Shown piece by piece: positions 13,201 through 25,269 of a stretch of DNA of 55,590 nucleotides. The stretch covers positions 105,490 to 161,079 of the forward strand of contig WELB01000059.1 of NCBI GenBank assembly GCA_009602725.1, in the 5' to 3' direction. A program made the translations under genes and the position numbers. A model generated the notes under the pieces. It had not been told where the DNA came from. It worked only from the letters and a program-made list of their open reading frames with translations, and made no database searches. The first letter of the stretch is position 1. Each line of letters starts with the position of its first letter. The stretch is from Spirogloea muscicola. Its lineage: Eukaryota > Streptophyta > Zygnematophyceae > Spirogloeales > Spirogloeaceae.

Positions 13201-16200
13201 CCTCGGATGGGTGCCATCTCTGAAGCATTGCCACTGCGGGCTGCCGGCGTGCTCTCAGGAGCAGCACTGGACTGAATGGCTTCCACAAAAGCTGGTATGT
13301 AATGTGCTGGCAGGTTGAGCACGGCAAAGTGTAGGTTGGGGTTGCGGCCCATCAAAGTGCCGTCAGCATGGAGAGTTGCAGTGTCCTTCTTGATGAAGAA
13401 GCGCTCGAGGCGCAACCCACGGTTGTTGCCGTAGTCACCTGCTGCACTCACAGACTCCAGCTGATACATACCCCACTCCCAGTCCTCACCCCCAATGTCA
13501 AACTGGGCCTGCCACAAGATGATCAATACAGCAAGCTGACTAAAATGTATGAATATTGCCAAGTCGCTACAGTTTGAAAAGAATACACACAGGTATTCTC
13601 CCTGTGTGTATTCTAGTGGTTCTTGCTGTACTTCATATGCAAACAGCTACTACTGCTTCCTTTCAGATACTGTTGATTGCGTAGAACAGCTACCAGCCGC
13701 GAACTCACAGTGGTGTCGCCATTACCACCCCCCGATGCTTCCAAGGTGCCACTCCATCGGCCCCTTAACTCAGAGAGAGCAGGAAGGGTGGCTGACTCCG
13801 ACGCTCGAGCATCTTCCTTTGATGCTCCAGTGTGCCTCACATACTGTCAAACCGCAGAAGCAAATGCTATGTTAAACTTGAGCTGTCCAGAAGTCCTGCT
13901 TTTTTAATGAGTCCCTATGTGATACTATGTCCTGACCTTATGTTTGCTCTACATGCTAAGGGTAGCCGCTGATAGGTTGGCACCTCAAGCTGTTGTTTCA
14001 GATTCTCAGAAGAGAATCCAGCAGATTGTACACCCTCCACAAACAGCTCCTGCTCGATCAAGCATGTCCAAGTGATGGTCACTGATTTCCGCATCACAGC
14101 ATGCATACAAGAAGGACAACGGTGGTGCCGAGCCACAGACGTCGAAGAGAAAGAGCACGTGCAGGCATCAAGGGAGGTCAGCGGGACCTTTGAACGGAGG
14201 ACCACTGCAGGATCCCGGCTTCTAGAAAGCAGGCGAGCCGCTGGCAGCATCTCTGCAACGTCTGCGTAAGGAACCTCCATGCGAACTCGCCACCTGTGAT
14301 CTCAGACCTGGTCAGCATCCTTCTTGTGGCAGAGTGACAAGAAGCCCTCTCCAGTAAACTTCACTAACCCAGAGCAAGTCCGAGACTCTGACATTGCTCA
14401 TGGTCTTGACTGGAACTCTGGAATTTGCTCATGGTCTATTGAAGAAACGCAAGCATGTGTCGCAAAAATTGGTGCATGCATGCCCAGGCCACTGTAATCT
14501 TCACCTGCCCATGGAAGTGATGAGAGCACCAAGATGTCCGGCAGTGTCCTTATGGGTTACTTCAGTGTTCTGCTTTTCGCTGCTATCGAACCATTCCCTG
14601 ATCCCAGGCAGGACATACTCGCCCTGAATCTCATAACGACTGGTTGCTTGTTCAAGTACAGATTTCTCCAGGGTAACCTGCATATAGTCAAATACACAAA
14701 GTGCACATCACCCGCGTGATTGATAAGGATGTAAGACATACAAATTCTCCACATTCTCCATGGTCAGAAATGGTAACCATCTGACCTTTATATACACACA
14801 CTGCAGGGTACATTAAGGCGAGTGGGGGAAGTAATGAAGCTGACCACGTCGCCTGACCAACGAAAACTGACGTCCAAAGACTCGCCAAGAAGCCCACTGA
14901 ATCGTGGTCTGTGCACCTCCACAGTGCCAGTTCCTTTCCTGTTCTGGAAATTAAGACCTACATCGACCTGCATGTCACTGGCCATACTGGTCATAAGGAT
15001 CATCCTGACATCCATCACCCATCATCCTGGACATTTGCTCCTCCCTTCCCAGCAGCCATGCTTGTTCTGCACACAAGAACTTGTACATCACTCAGGAGCT
15101 TCAAGTGGGCATTCACCTTCTCGATTGTCCCTCTCAATGAGGCCAACTCCAGCTCATCTAGTGGCAAGTTCCTTATCTGCACGTCAATGGCCACAAGTAA
15201 GCCTTGCTGCAACATTTCACTGAAGTTCACAGTGTTGTCTGACTGCAATCAATGAACTACAAGCATATGCATGGGTGCCTTAGGATCTCAATGTCAGCGT
15301 TAGAGACACTGGAAGCAAAGTCGAAGCATACCTCGACTTTGGCTGTCTGGCCTTGCCGGAATTGAAGATTGGACTGCAAAGGACCCCTTTGTAATGAGAA
15401 CAAAGCATCCCCAATTGTTGTGTCAACCTCTGCTTTCAGATGCTCATCAGCTTTACCTGAAGTACTCATCTGCGAGCAAGCCGAGGACTAATGTTAGATG
15501 AAGTATGCTTAGGATAGTCATGCTGCTGTGTGTCTCCTGCAACTACCAACTCCTGCCAACTTATCCACAATACTTCTCTCTTGACTTCATATGCATAGGT
15601 CTCTTCTCGTATTGGCCCCTTAAAATCTTCACTTATTAATTCTTTGATTGGCGCTTTGAAAGTGTCCACTTTGCATCCGCTGAGAAGCACCAGCCTGCAC
15701 GTCTCTACCCATATAGACATTCGAGGTACCTTAAATCCTGTTGATGAGAGGTCAAGAGTGCCTGCAAGCTGTGGGCCTAGTAGGAGCTGATTCAGCTTGA
15801 ATCCCTGCAGAGACACATTCCCAGACAGGCCGGGGAAGCTTCCAGTCGGCTGCTTGACAGCATTACTTGGCAGTTTTGTGCTGAGCTTGACGCTGCCAGC
15901 CAGCCTCAAGTGAGCTGGGTTGGCACTCAGCGGGTTTGCTGGGCCAGCCAATGGAGGAGACAAGTCCATCACATCAAAGCTCTTCAGCTTCAGATCAAGA
16001 TCCACCCCTGTGATGTCCGGCTTCGATGAGAGGAAGGCTTCTGGATCCCAATCCTCTTTGGTCGACTTCTTGCCAGGCTGCAGGGGTGGATACGACTGAA
16101 ATATCTTGGAGTCGAAGTCAAAGTGATCTGCTCTGCCTGCCACACTTGTTGCAGTCCTGTCAATCCAGACCGTCCCGTGGGACCCAACTAAGGAGCCACC

Positions 16201-19200
16201 TGCATCAGGTGCGTGCCACCTTGCATCCACCGTCCTGTCAATTGACAAACAAACAAGCTGCAATCAAAGGACAAAGACAAATACTGCGGCAGAGCTGCAC
16301 CGTGCTGAAAGGACAGGATCACAACGATGCGCCAACTTGATGATCTGAATCTCACGGTGCAAGCAGAGCCCCTCTGATCTTCACATCGCCGTAGGCCTTC
16401 CCCAGACTTGGTGCTGACGATTGCGGGGCCTCTGGCAGATAAAAGCGGAGAAGGGCATCCGCTGATATGCTGCTTCCTGTTGCATCCACATTCACAGCCC
16501 CTGGGTCCAGCTCACCCTCTGGGCACACCCACAGCTCTCCAGTCCCCCTCACCTCGCCCCCCCCAACCGGAGTAACGCGGGCACCATAGATGTCGGCTAC
16601 CTGCACCACGACCAGCACCATGCCGTTTATCTCATGAACCTGACAATGGCAAGACGTGCGACGCTATGATTTTTGTTTGTGGTATTCTGCACAAGGCCTG
16701 TTCAAGAGCACAGGAGTTACACGAAGAGAACTCCAAGCTTGTGGCTTGTCATAGCATAGTACTTTGGCTAAGTTCACCAGGAGGGCAATGTTAACTCACA
16801 CAGTCGTCGGTGCGAAAGGCAAAGCTTGCAGACCCAGCAGCAATGGGAACTCTGTCATAGGCAGCAATGGCCCCCTCACTTTTGTGCCTGTGGACAGCCT
16901 TGGTAGCATCTGTCACTCTTCCAAAGAACGTGTGGTCTGTTTGGGAGCTTGACAGCTCTGCGGTGCCTTCAAAGGTAGGAGTCTCAAGCGGACCTCGACA
17001 GTGCACAACTCCCTTAACTGCCCCCGCCAACTGTGTCCACACGGCAAATGAAGCTATCAGCAAAGCTGATCGGAAGATGGACTCCACAAAGTATTGGACC
17101 TCTAAAAGCATCAGGCTGTTGATTCAGGCTGATGTCAATTGGCCCACAAGTATGGAAATGCACTTTAGGACCCGAGCAGTTAACACAGGTTCTGACACTT
17201 GCATGACCAGCAACACCAAGCCTTTAAGTAGATGCAGACTCACTCACTGGCAATGGTGGCGGCTTTGCCCCTAATGTTTGCATGAGAGCGTTTGCGTCAA
17301 TGCCAGGTACTTGACAGCTCAGGCGATACTCTCCATGAGATGGATTCAGGTCCATATCACCAGAGACACTGAGCGGTATCGCACCATACTGTCCAACGGT
17401 GTCGTGGAAGAACATTCGAGCACCTTCAAAAATCAGTGCACCCTTGACCCCCTGCCAACTCAGCAACCCTGCCTCGTCAGACTGGATGTCTGTGGCAGCA
17501 GGAGAACCCTTGAGAACAAGCAATATACAGGCACAACAACTGTCCAGTATCCGTTTGCTCCTGAGTTGCATCTGCCAGTCAAGCACCACATGCTCTTGTA
17601 TCTCACAAAAAAAAGAAATTGGAAGCCATCCTTTGCACGACCCAACGCGCCTACGAAGCACCCTTTCAGTGGCACATATAGGAGCGCTGAGCTTACCGTG
17701 AATGGAGATGGAGCCTCCCAGATGGAGAAATCGAGGTCCTTGCAGTCAACTCTGCCCTGCATGTGGGGGAACTTGTCCTCCTTGCCAGCCCAGATTCGCA
17801 GTCGGCCGCTTGCCCTGCCTTTGTACCAATCCAGGGGAATCTCCAGCAGGCGCTCAAAGAGCTGCAGCCAAAGTGACCTACTTTACGATCAATAGGGCTG
17901 AGCTTGCATCACTCTATGCAGCCCTCACAGGCAGACATTTATCGCCCATCCTTGAGGACCAGCTTTCAAGTCAATGAAAACCCACTCAATGAGATCCCAA
18001 TGTAAGTGCAGAGGGGGATAGCAATCAACAAACTCACTGGAGCAAAGAGCCGCTTGCCCCCGACTATGACTTCCCACTTCCCGGTAGTGACATCTGAGTC
18101 CACCTTGACAAATAATCTGCCTCCATCACCGTCCTTGTTATCAGTTCGCCATTCTTTCAGCCGCCCAACCACATCCACCACAACTCGCTTATAGTTGTTA
18201 ATCAGACCCACTCTGCAGTACGTGCGCTCCATCATCCTGCACATGAAAACCCTAAAAGTAGTAAGTGCATCAGGAGTCAGAAGATAGTATAAGAACCTAA
18301 AAAGTGAAAGGTGGACAACAGAAAGTGGCCTAGCTCAGGCATCTCTACAGTATGCTTCACTGAGAATGTGCTGATCACCTGTATTGATGATCTCCATAGG
18401 CTACCAGCATAAGTGTGCCATCCTTGACAACCACTGAATCTACAGTCACTGGCTGCCACCCAGAAGCAGTTGCTTCCAGCCGTTTCTTCTTAGCATGTGC
18501 AGCCAGCTTGCTAGCTGCTACTCTAGCTCTGGACGCAATACGCACACCCAGAGGCTTGAAGAAGCGCCGCTCATCTCCAAAGGAATCTGCTTTCCCTGTG
18601 GCCCTGGCCTGCCATGGAAGAGCTGGTTGTGCAGAATGTAATGTAGATACATTACCATCTGAAGTGCTGGGCACTGCACCCTTTGCCTGTGCAGCTGCTT
18701 CAAGTCTGCGACTGCTTGCTTGGCCATCTGCATTTTGCCTCTGCTCTGGAGCTCCCATCATGCCATCCGTTTGCCAAGCACTCTTGTGCTGCTCGGCTAT
18801 GTGGGTATTAGTAGGACCAATCCTTGAAGCATTCTGCCTGCTATCAATGCTATGGCCTTCCTGCAAAGGTTTGCGACTAGCTCGTGAAAAGCCTCTAATA
18901 TTATCTGCACGGCCATGCTCCTCAGATACTTGGGAAGCCTTTCGCCGGCGCTCCTCTATTGCTGCAGTCAGAGCTTGCTGCAGGAGTTCGACGGAGTCAT
19001 CTAGAGGCTCAGAAGTCCTTGCATCTGAGGCTGCCCGATTATTGAACATCCTTGAATTCTCTGGCCCCTCGCTTTGCTCCTGAGAGCTGGTCGCCACACT
19101 TGCACTCCTGCTGTTGCCGTTTCTGGAAGGCGACCTTCTGCGACCAGGGCTCTCAGCAGCGAGGAAAGTGGACTGATGATGTGCAGATGTGCTGGCCTCC

Positions 19201-21498
19201 TTCTCAGAGTCTCTCCTCTGCAAGTCTTGCAGTCTTTGCTCTTCCAACTCGTTCCTCCTCTCGGCTGCTTCATGGTGTCCACCTGCTTGCTTGCCTGCTT
19301 GCTCTGCATGCTTTGAACTGGTGCCACTGTCAAGTCCACTGTCATTAGGACCCTCAGCTGAGCTCGCCCCAACCACTCGCTTGTCAAAGTACCGAAGAGC
19401 AGCTGCAGCACTTGTGTCTAGGACTCGCTCCCTCATGTCATGGGAGCTCGTCTCATTGTCGTCGACATTGAGAGTGGTGGACAAGCCGCCCAGCACCCCT
19501 GCCACTGGTTGCACAAGTACCATGCTGATGAGCTCGCTTACAAATTTGACAGGTGACCACCAGCCGGCTTGCTCATTGCGCGCATCGCCCTGCACTGCGT
19601 CCATCACAGCAGCCTCCTCCTCGTAAGGGGAGCTAGCACTGGAGCCAGGCTGCCCTGTCGCATCGTCCTGGTCGCTCTTGCCCTCAGCATTTTCAGCCTC
19701 GCTTCTGGACTTGCTGTCATATTGTTCCTTGTGCTCATACTCACTGCCCCGATAGCGCAGCTGCGCCCCTCTTCTTGCCTCTGCATCGCGCTTGCTTCCA
19801 AGCCCGGCAAACTGCTGCTCCCGCGCTTGCCGCCTTCTCCTTGTCCGCTTGTCCAGTCCAGGCTCAGTACTATACTTCTTGCCTGATGTCTCTGTCTGGG
19901 ACGGGATGCCCAGCCACGTCCAATCCTGCCCCATGACATTGAGAACAAGCTATTGGTATAGCTTCCAAACAGCTACACAACAAGGACACCCTGTTTGACC
20001 TCTCTAAGCGTCAAGCACACCTCGCCTCTTCATGAGAGCACTTTAAGCTCAGCTGTTAGTGAGACTGCCTCCCACTCCAGTACTGCATTCTGCCTGCCCG
20101 AGCTCTTGGGCCCCTCCCCTGAGGAAGCAGAGCTTGCCATCACCACCACACAGAATGGGAGAAGGCTCCAATACATACACTCGCAACGTGTATGTAATGC
20201 GGCCAGGGGGATCTTCGCTCACCTTCTGTTGTGCGACAAGGACTTGTGGCCTCGTGAGGACAGCGTCCACAACAAGCTGGCGCCTCTGAAGGCTCTTCAA
20301 TAACCTTACCTAAGGGAAGGTTTAGCAGGAGGCAATCCGTGAGCATGCGACTTGTCAAGTGCTTCATACAGGGCTCTGCTGCCCTCATAAGTAGAAGGTG
20401 TCAGGTTCAGCACAACAGACAGGCAGCAAGTGCAATGAGCAGCCAGTACGGTTCTACTTGTCACAACGACAAAGGCCACTCACTTACTGGAGCCCAGTCT
20501 GCCTGAAACCCGACAGAGTCAGCTAACAGCCTCAACTCACACGCAAAGCTGGACACAAGCAACCGGCCTCAAGAGCAGGCCACATTTGCCCCACGCTACC
20601 TTGGCCTCCACCTGGGGCACCTCCCCGCAGGAGAACTCTTCCTCGTGAGGCCCAACTGTCGTGTGGCCCAGCTTCACATGCCAAGGTGCCAGGCTGACGA
20701 CCGGCCCCAACTCCACCTCCCTGCCCAGAGCGTCTCCAACTGAGGCTGCCACCTGCGGCAAAACCCTCTGGTCCAGATATGCTCTCAGCCTGCCCTCCGA
20801 GTACACGATTGCGGCTCCAAGCAGCACCGCCGCTGCCAGCCAGGCCGCCTGAGGGGGAGCAGCACAGGCCCGACACCATTCAGACAGCGCTGCCCGCTTC
20901 AGCAGGGCATGCTGCCGTGTGCGCTGCAACTGTGTAGCTCTGGCAGGTTCGCAGCAGCACTGCTGCCGGCGGCAGAGCTCACCTGCTTGAGGGGGATGTT
21001 CAGCTTCTGGTCAACCTCAGCCCTGCTGCTGCGCATGCCATAGAAGCTGGGGTCGATGGCTGCTGCGCCCTCGTGGTCCAAAAGCCTGGGCCCGTTCTCG
21101 ATGTCGCAGCTGGGGCCCTCCGGCACCACGGCGGGGCTCTGGGCCACGCACGGGTCCCAGGACCTCGCCTCGTCAGAGCGGCCGCCGGCCATGTAGCTCC
21201 CATTCCGGTCGTCCGGAGGCTTGAGCTCGTCCTCGCGCTGTGGGTGGTGCACGCCGTCGGGGGAGAGCGGGCCCTCCGCCGCCGCCAGCACCGTCTGAGC
21301 CGAATGACGGGCCCGCCTGCGGGACTGCCGTGGCCGGAGGCCCTGCGGCGGCAGCCTGAAGAGCAGCTGGCCGCAGAAGGGGCGCTCGCGGCCGGCGGGA
21401 AGCGCGCGCGAGGAGGCCCCGGGCACGGCCAAGGCGGCGCGGCAGCCCCCCGCGCCGCCGCCGCCGCCATGGGGCAGGGCCGGGCGCTCCGCGGTCAT
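10237..21498 (-). CDS. TIC236: TIC236-like plastid inner-envelope protein (TamB/DUF490 family)
   Basis: This protein of the chloroplast inner envelope is expected to bridge TIC and TOC in protein import, as known for plant TIC236, a relative of bacterial TamB. The ATG on the minus strand is at 21496-21498. It opens a GC-rich, Arg/Ser/Ala-rich transit peptide and is followed near 20850 by a hydrophobic segment (AAWLAAAVLLGAAIVY). Then come the family marks GPHEEEFSCGEVP, DWTWLGIPSQ near 19900, repeated beta-rich blocks, FDIGGEDWEWG, KDGGMSLLTSVSP, SGQVDSQLRLLGSLLEPELT near 12060 and a C-terminus ESEMATQWTLLYQLNSKLR with LLFEYS just before the TGA at 10237-10239. One large exon (about 18380-19930) is mostly a low-complexity, charged insert. 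The Glu/Arg-rich segment near 12780-12980 sits where plant homologues also carry a charged linker. There are many introns. Individual small exons were not all resolved. Confidence 0.9.
13581..13613. repeat. Perfect 13-base inverted repeat in a TIC236 intron
   Basis: GAATACACACAGG (13581-13593) is followed after seven bases by its exact complement (13601-13613). It lies in the intron between the exon ending near 13710 and the exon starting near 13512, as read on the minus strand. Confidence 0.85.
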
Positions 21499-21639
21499 GG
21501 GGCGCCGAGGCCCCGGCAAGCTGCGGCGGTCGAGCTGCGCCACTGTCAGCGTCGCTATCCCGCGGGCCGCTGCGCTTTCCGGTGTGCTTGCCTCTCTCAG
21601 TGCGTCCCCTGGCCCCTTGCTGCCGTCTAATTAGCACTT
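21499..21639. promoter_or_regulatory. TIC236 5' flank
   Basis: This is the short GC-rich stretch immediately upstream of the TIC236 start codon, before the first hairpin repeat. It must hold the 5' UTR and core promoter, but I see no TATA box or other recognisable element. Confidence 0.35.
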
Positions 21640-22790
21640 AGCACCTTGCTTTCTGCGCCATCCGGCTCCTCCAGACCTTGTCCATTCCTTTGGGCTGGCC
21701 TCTCACAGCCACCAGTCAACTTGGCCGCGCTTTCTTTCATGTCACCCTGTTACCTTAGGCACCTTAGCATAATTGAAAGGGCTCGCCCATTGAGGATAGG
21801 GGCTGGACAAGCCAGCCCAAAAAAGAATGAACAAAGAACGATAAGGGGGCCAGAGGAAGCCAGAGGAAGCCAGAGCGCATAGGGCTCCGTTTTATGTAGC
21901 CTTGTTCATTTTGCACTTGAATCTGCCTGGACAATGTATTTGGCTTTTAAGTGGCCACGCTTTCATTTCATGCGCACCGCTCGCCTCCTCTCTTGCTGGC
22001 CTCTTACTTTGTCCATTCTTTCTGGGCTGGCTTTGCTAGCCCCCCCTTCTCTGTGGGCGAGCACTTTCTTCTTACAGCCATTACCTTACTATAGAGGAGC
22101 TGATTGCTTTAGTCTATGCGGGCTGTTTTCACAGCCCCTCACTTCCCATTGGAAGAGCTGCAACTTTCTTTGCTTTTCAGACAAGAGGTGGCTGTCTCAA
22201 AGCGGGCAAGGGCTGTGCACAGCCAGCCTCATTTCTGGACAAGGTCCAAACACGAGTAAACCTCTGAGACAAGGAAAGTCATGGAGGTCATCCGAGGAAG
22301 TCTCCCCTTAGGAAGCTTCTTAGCTCCAGCATTGCCAGGCTTTGGCAGCACACTTGCGCGCAGGCCGCAATGTGCTTCTGCTTCTGGTTTTTGCTGCGGA
22401 GAAAGTCTTCTGGCTGCAAGCTACTCTGAGTTGCGGCGCTGACTAGGGGTGACCACTCGTGGCACCCACTTGCGTACTTGTGTGCGATTCAGCGCTTTCT
22501 GGCCCCTTGGGACCTTGTCCACTACTTAGCGGGCTGGCCTGTCGCAGCCGTCGCCCCCTTTTCTTAGCGCCTCCCCTGGCCCCCTTCTCGTACTTTGTTC
22601 ATTCTTTTTTGGGCTGGTCTTTCCAGCCCCTATCCTCAATGGGCGAGAACTTTCTTCCTTATTTGGGAGACCTTTGCTCTCCCTCAAAAGCCTGAAATCA
22701 AATTCCTTAGGACCTTGTTCACTTCTTTCTGGGGTGGCCTTTCACAGCCATCGGCGCGCTTTGCGCTTGGATTAAGAAGTAAGGCCAAGC
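21640..22790. repeat. Cluster of hairpin modules, mostly minus orientation
   Basis: Five minus-orientation copies lie near 21640-21730, 21990-22060, 22500-22560, 22580-22655 and 22700-22760. One plus copy lies at about 21775-21850. The best stems are GGGCTGG at 21800-21806 with CCAGCCC at 21812-21818, and GGGCTGG at 22611-22617 with CCAGCCC at 22623-22629. A piece of the element 3'-end repeat (GGCCACGCTTTCATTTCATG) lies near 21950-21975. I see no gene in the cluster. Confidence 0.75.
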
Positions 22791-22894
22791 GGAGCCAATA
22801 CATCTCTGCGCAAAGAGTGGCAGTACACCCCCACTCCTGTGGTTTGCGTACTTGAGCCTGAGCCTAAAATTTCCTAAAATCTATACCCGAGCAC

Positions 22895-23400
22895 TAATGT
22901 GAGAGGGGCCAAGCAAGCAGGGCAACAGGCTGAAGCGGACTTGTGTACCCACGAAGAAGCACGTACAAAACAGACAGGCTAATTTTGGGGGCCGGAGCGC
23001 GGCCGTAAGGTGAATTGGTGGCATCGCTTAGGACGCGGCCAGAACGCAGATGAAGATCCAGGGCCAGCGAGCGCTGCAGGCTCAACGAGAGCGCATCCTG
23101 TCGCAGGTTACGGATGCCTGCAATATGCTGGTATGACCCAAGCAGAACCCCGGACTACGGCGGCGGGCATCAAACCTGCTGCCCAAGATGCACTAGGAGC
23201 GAGGATCACTTGCCACCGTCACCGCATGGCGCAAAAATAGAAGCGTCTCCCATGGATGTTCCTCACGTTGCCTCCTCTTCTTACGCTCCGCGTGAGCTGT
23301 TGCCCAGTGAGGCAACGTCGTCGTGGGAGGGAGCCAACAGTCCGTAGAATTCAGGGAGGACCGCATCCGAGAGAAGGCGAGGCCCGCCGCTCCAAGGCGA
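22895..23400 (-). mobile_element. Retroelement ORF C-terminal remnant
   Basis: On the minus strand it reads SLQRSLALDLHLRSGRVLSD near 23080-23020 and ISLSVLYVLLRGYTS near 22980-22930. These match the LQRSMARALHLRAGRALAAA and SLSDLRLLSRGY blocks at 45365-45640. Upstream (23400-23090) the frame is Arg/Ser-rich and less recognisable. I take this as the C-terminal end of a reverse-transcriptase-like ORF; the family assignment rests on the fuller copy at 45722-46095. It is a broken fragment. Confidence 0.5.
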
Positions 23401-23559
23401 CCATGACATCGAAGCAGCATTGCAAGGCCAGCGCAGAACGAGAAGCAGCTCCTGAAGGGGACGACGGCTTTGCTAAGCCAGTCCACAAAGAACTCGCATC
23501 CAAAAGGTCCAAAGATGGAAAAAAAAAAGATCCAGAAATAGCAGCAATTCTGAAAGGGG

Positions 23560-24185
23560 CGAGGGCTGTTAAAGAAGAAAGTGCTCGCCCACTGAGTATA
23601 GGGGCTGAGAAACCAGCCCAGAAAAATGACAAAGTACGAGAAGGTGACCAGGGGAAGCGCTAAGAAAAACAAGCACAGAAAGGAATGAAGCAGCTACAAA
23701 TCACTCAGTAACCCCTGCTAAGCAGCCGCAGATCAGAGATGCTAGGGTCCTGGAAGTGGGAGCTGTTAAAGCCAGCCCACGATAGTGTGCACATCGTCCG
23801 AAAGGAGGTAAGTACTCTCCAGAGGGGTCAATGGATGTGAAAGACCAGCCCAAAAGTACACGAGCAGAGTCCTAAGGGGCCCGGATAGCTGAAATTACAC
23901 AGCTGCACAAAGGTGCTAATTTATCCCACATAGACAGCAAACAAGGTCCAAAGGAGTCAGAGGATCCAGACTAAGATTCTTCTCAATGGTGGGCACATGG
24001 CAGTGATAGGCCAGCCCAACGAAGAAGTGAGCTCTTCCAAAGGTGGCGCGGGCTGTGAATTGCCAGCCCAGAAGTCACAAAAGCAGAAAATGGCTCTCTT
24101 AAAGGGGGCGAGGGCTGTGAGCAGCAGCCCGAAAAGAGTTGACAAGGTCCGAAGGGGCCTCAGCGCTTTTGCAGAGCTTTCCCGG
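23560..24185 (+). repeat. Hairpin modules, plus orientation, with retroelement 3' tail piece
   Basis: Copies are seen near 23560-23660 (GGGGCTGAGAAACCAGCCC), 24000-24030, 24045-24080 (GGGCTGTGAATTGCCAGCCC) and 24105-24160 (ending GACAAGGTCCGAAGGGG). Between them, 23690-23755 repeats the motif CTCAGTAACCCCTGCTAAGC found again at 44740 and 45365. No gene is visible. Confidence 0.7.
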
Positions 24186-24189
24186 TAGG

Positions 24190-24335
24190 AGGGTCACTTA
24201 GTAACCTCTAGTGAGGAGCCGCATAACCAGAAAGACAAGCAGCCGGACAGCAATCTCCCTGATGAAAGCCAAAGGCTGCAGCTAGAGCACGGCCAGCACG
24301 CAGATGCAAGGCGTGCGCCATGGACCGCTGAAGTG
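24190..24335 (-). mobile_element. Retroelement ORF C-terminal remnant
   Basis: The minus strand reads LQRSMAHALHLRAGRALAAA near 24330-24270, then ends near 24195 in RLLTRGY. Both blocks occur in the same order at 45640-45365, so this is another copy of the same ORF tail, only about 140 bases long. Confidence 0.55.
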
Positions 24336-24710
24336 AAGAACCGCTGGAAGAAAGAAACAGCAGAAACAAAGGATTAGACGAGGTCCGAATGGGCCGGGGG
24401 AGCACTTGCTTCGTCGGAATGTGTATGCGCACTCAGCTCAGTCACCCCAAGTCAGCAGGTCAAAGCAGAAGGGACTGTCGGAAGAAGTGCTGTCGGAGGA
24501 TGGCAGCAGCGGGCCGCCGCAGGCCTGCTGGTGGGGAAGCGCGTCGGCGGCGGGATGGTGAGGTGGCTTGGCGTGTCGCGACAGAGAGAGCGCCGACGGC
24601 GGGTGTGGCGCGCCGGCGCCGGCGAGGCGGGGCGCGAAGCTTTTTGGCTCAGCGCCGGCGGGCGGTGACGGGGAGACACGCCGGCCGACGAGGGAGTGGG
24701 GGACAACAAG
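24336..24710. other. GC-rich spacer without recognised gene
   Basis: This holds a very GC-rich stretch (24480-24710) with frames rich in Arg, Pro and Ala on both strands. None resembles a known family. It could be decayed element sequence. Confidence 0.35.
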
Positions 24711-24714
24711 TAAA

Positions 24715-24800
24715 CAGCTCGTCCAATGGAAGGCATGGCTGTGAGAATCCAGCCCAAAAAGGAAAGTACAAGGGTCTGAACGGGCCGGAAGGCCCATGAC
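24715..24800 (+). repeat. Hairpin module, plus orientation
   Basis: AGCTCGTCCAATGGAAGGCA leads into GGCTGTGAGAATCCAGCCC, then AAAAAGGAAAGTACAAGG and a GGGCCGGAAGG tail. This is the longer (GGACAAGGTCC-like) type of the module with a weakened stem. Confidence 0.7.
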
Positions 24801-24881
24801 AAAAGGGTGGGGGGGAAGCCACGGCACGACACTGGGGGTGGCCCGCCTCCGCCGGTGAGCAAGGCGACAAGACGAAGAAAG

Positions 24882-25078
24882 AGGGAGAAGGCGCGCGGGG
24901 CGCATGAATTGAAAGGGAGGCCAATTCAAGCCAATACATTGTTCAGGCAGAGTCGAGTGCAGACTAAACAATGCTACATAATACGGAGACCTAATCTAAG
25001 GTAGATGACATTAGTACCCACGGGTGAGCACAAACAAATCTGACAAGCTAACTTGGGGAGCTGGAGCGCCGCCACGAA
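24882..25078 (-). mobile_element. Recent copy of the retroelement 3' end
   Basis: This 197-base segment is almost identical to 45722-45924. I count about one clear base difference, one small change near the left edge and a five-base indel. On the minus strand it contains SLSDLFVLTRGY-stop followed by a 3' UTR that ends in the GCGCGCGGGGCGCATGAA block. Upstream ORF sequence is missing at this site, so it is a 5'-truncated copy, which is typical for LINE-type insertion. Confidence 0.65.
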
Positions 25079-25269
25079 AGCCGGAGGCCAAAGAAAGAAG
25101 GACAAGGGCAAGCAGCCACGAGGGGGCCCCACGCGGGGCTGCCCAGGCGGCTGCGGGGGTTCCCAAGAAGAAGTGGCACAAGAGGGCCCGGGCTGGACAA
25201 GCCGCTCGGCCGTTCCGGGCGCGACGTGCCCCTTCCACTCTTCGCCCCTTCGCACCTCGGTCCTCTCGG
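25079..25269. other. Spacer with no recognised feature
   Basis: This is GC-rich sequence between two repeat blocks. I see no supported gene and no clear match to the repeat modules. Confidence 0.3.

Noticed and set aside
18415-19083. A 222-codon plus-strand ORF
   Set aside because: It is antisense to the TIC236 large exon, which has family matches at its 5' end and fits the gene's splicing. The plus frame resembles nothing.
22895-25078. An LTR retrotransposon in the TIC236-bZIP spacer
   Set aside because: No paired long terminal repeats, primer-binding site or integrase/protease motifs are visible. The fragments fit a 5'-truncated non-LTR type better.
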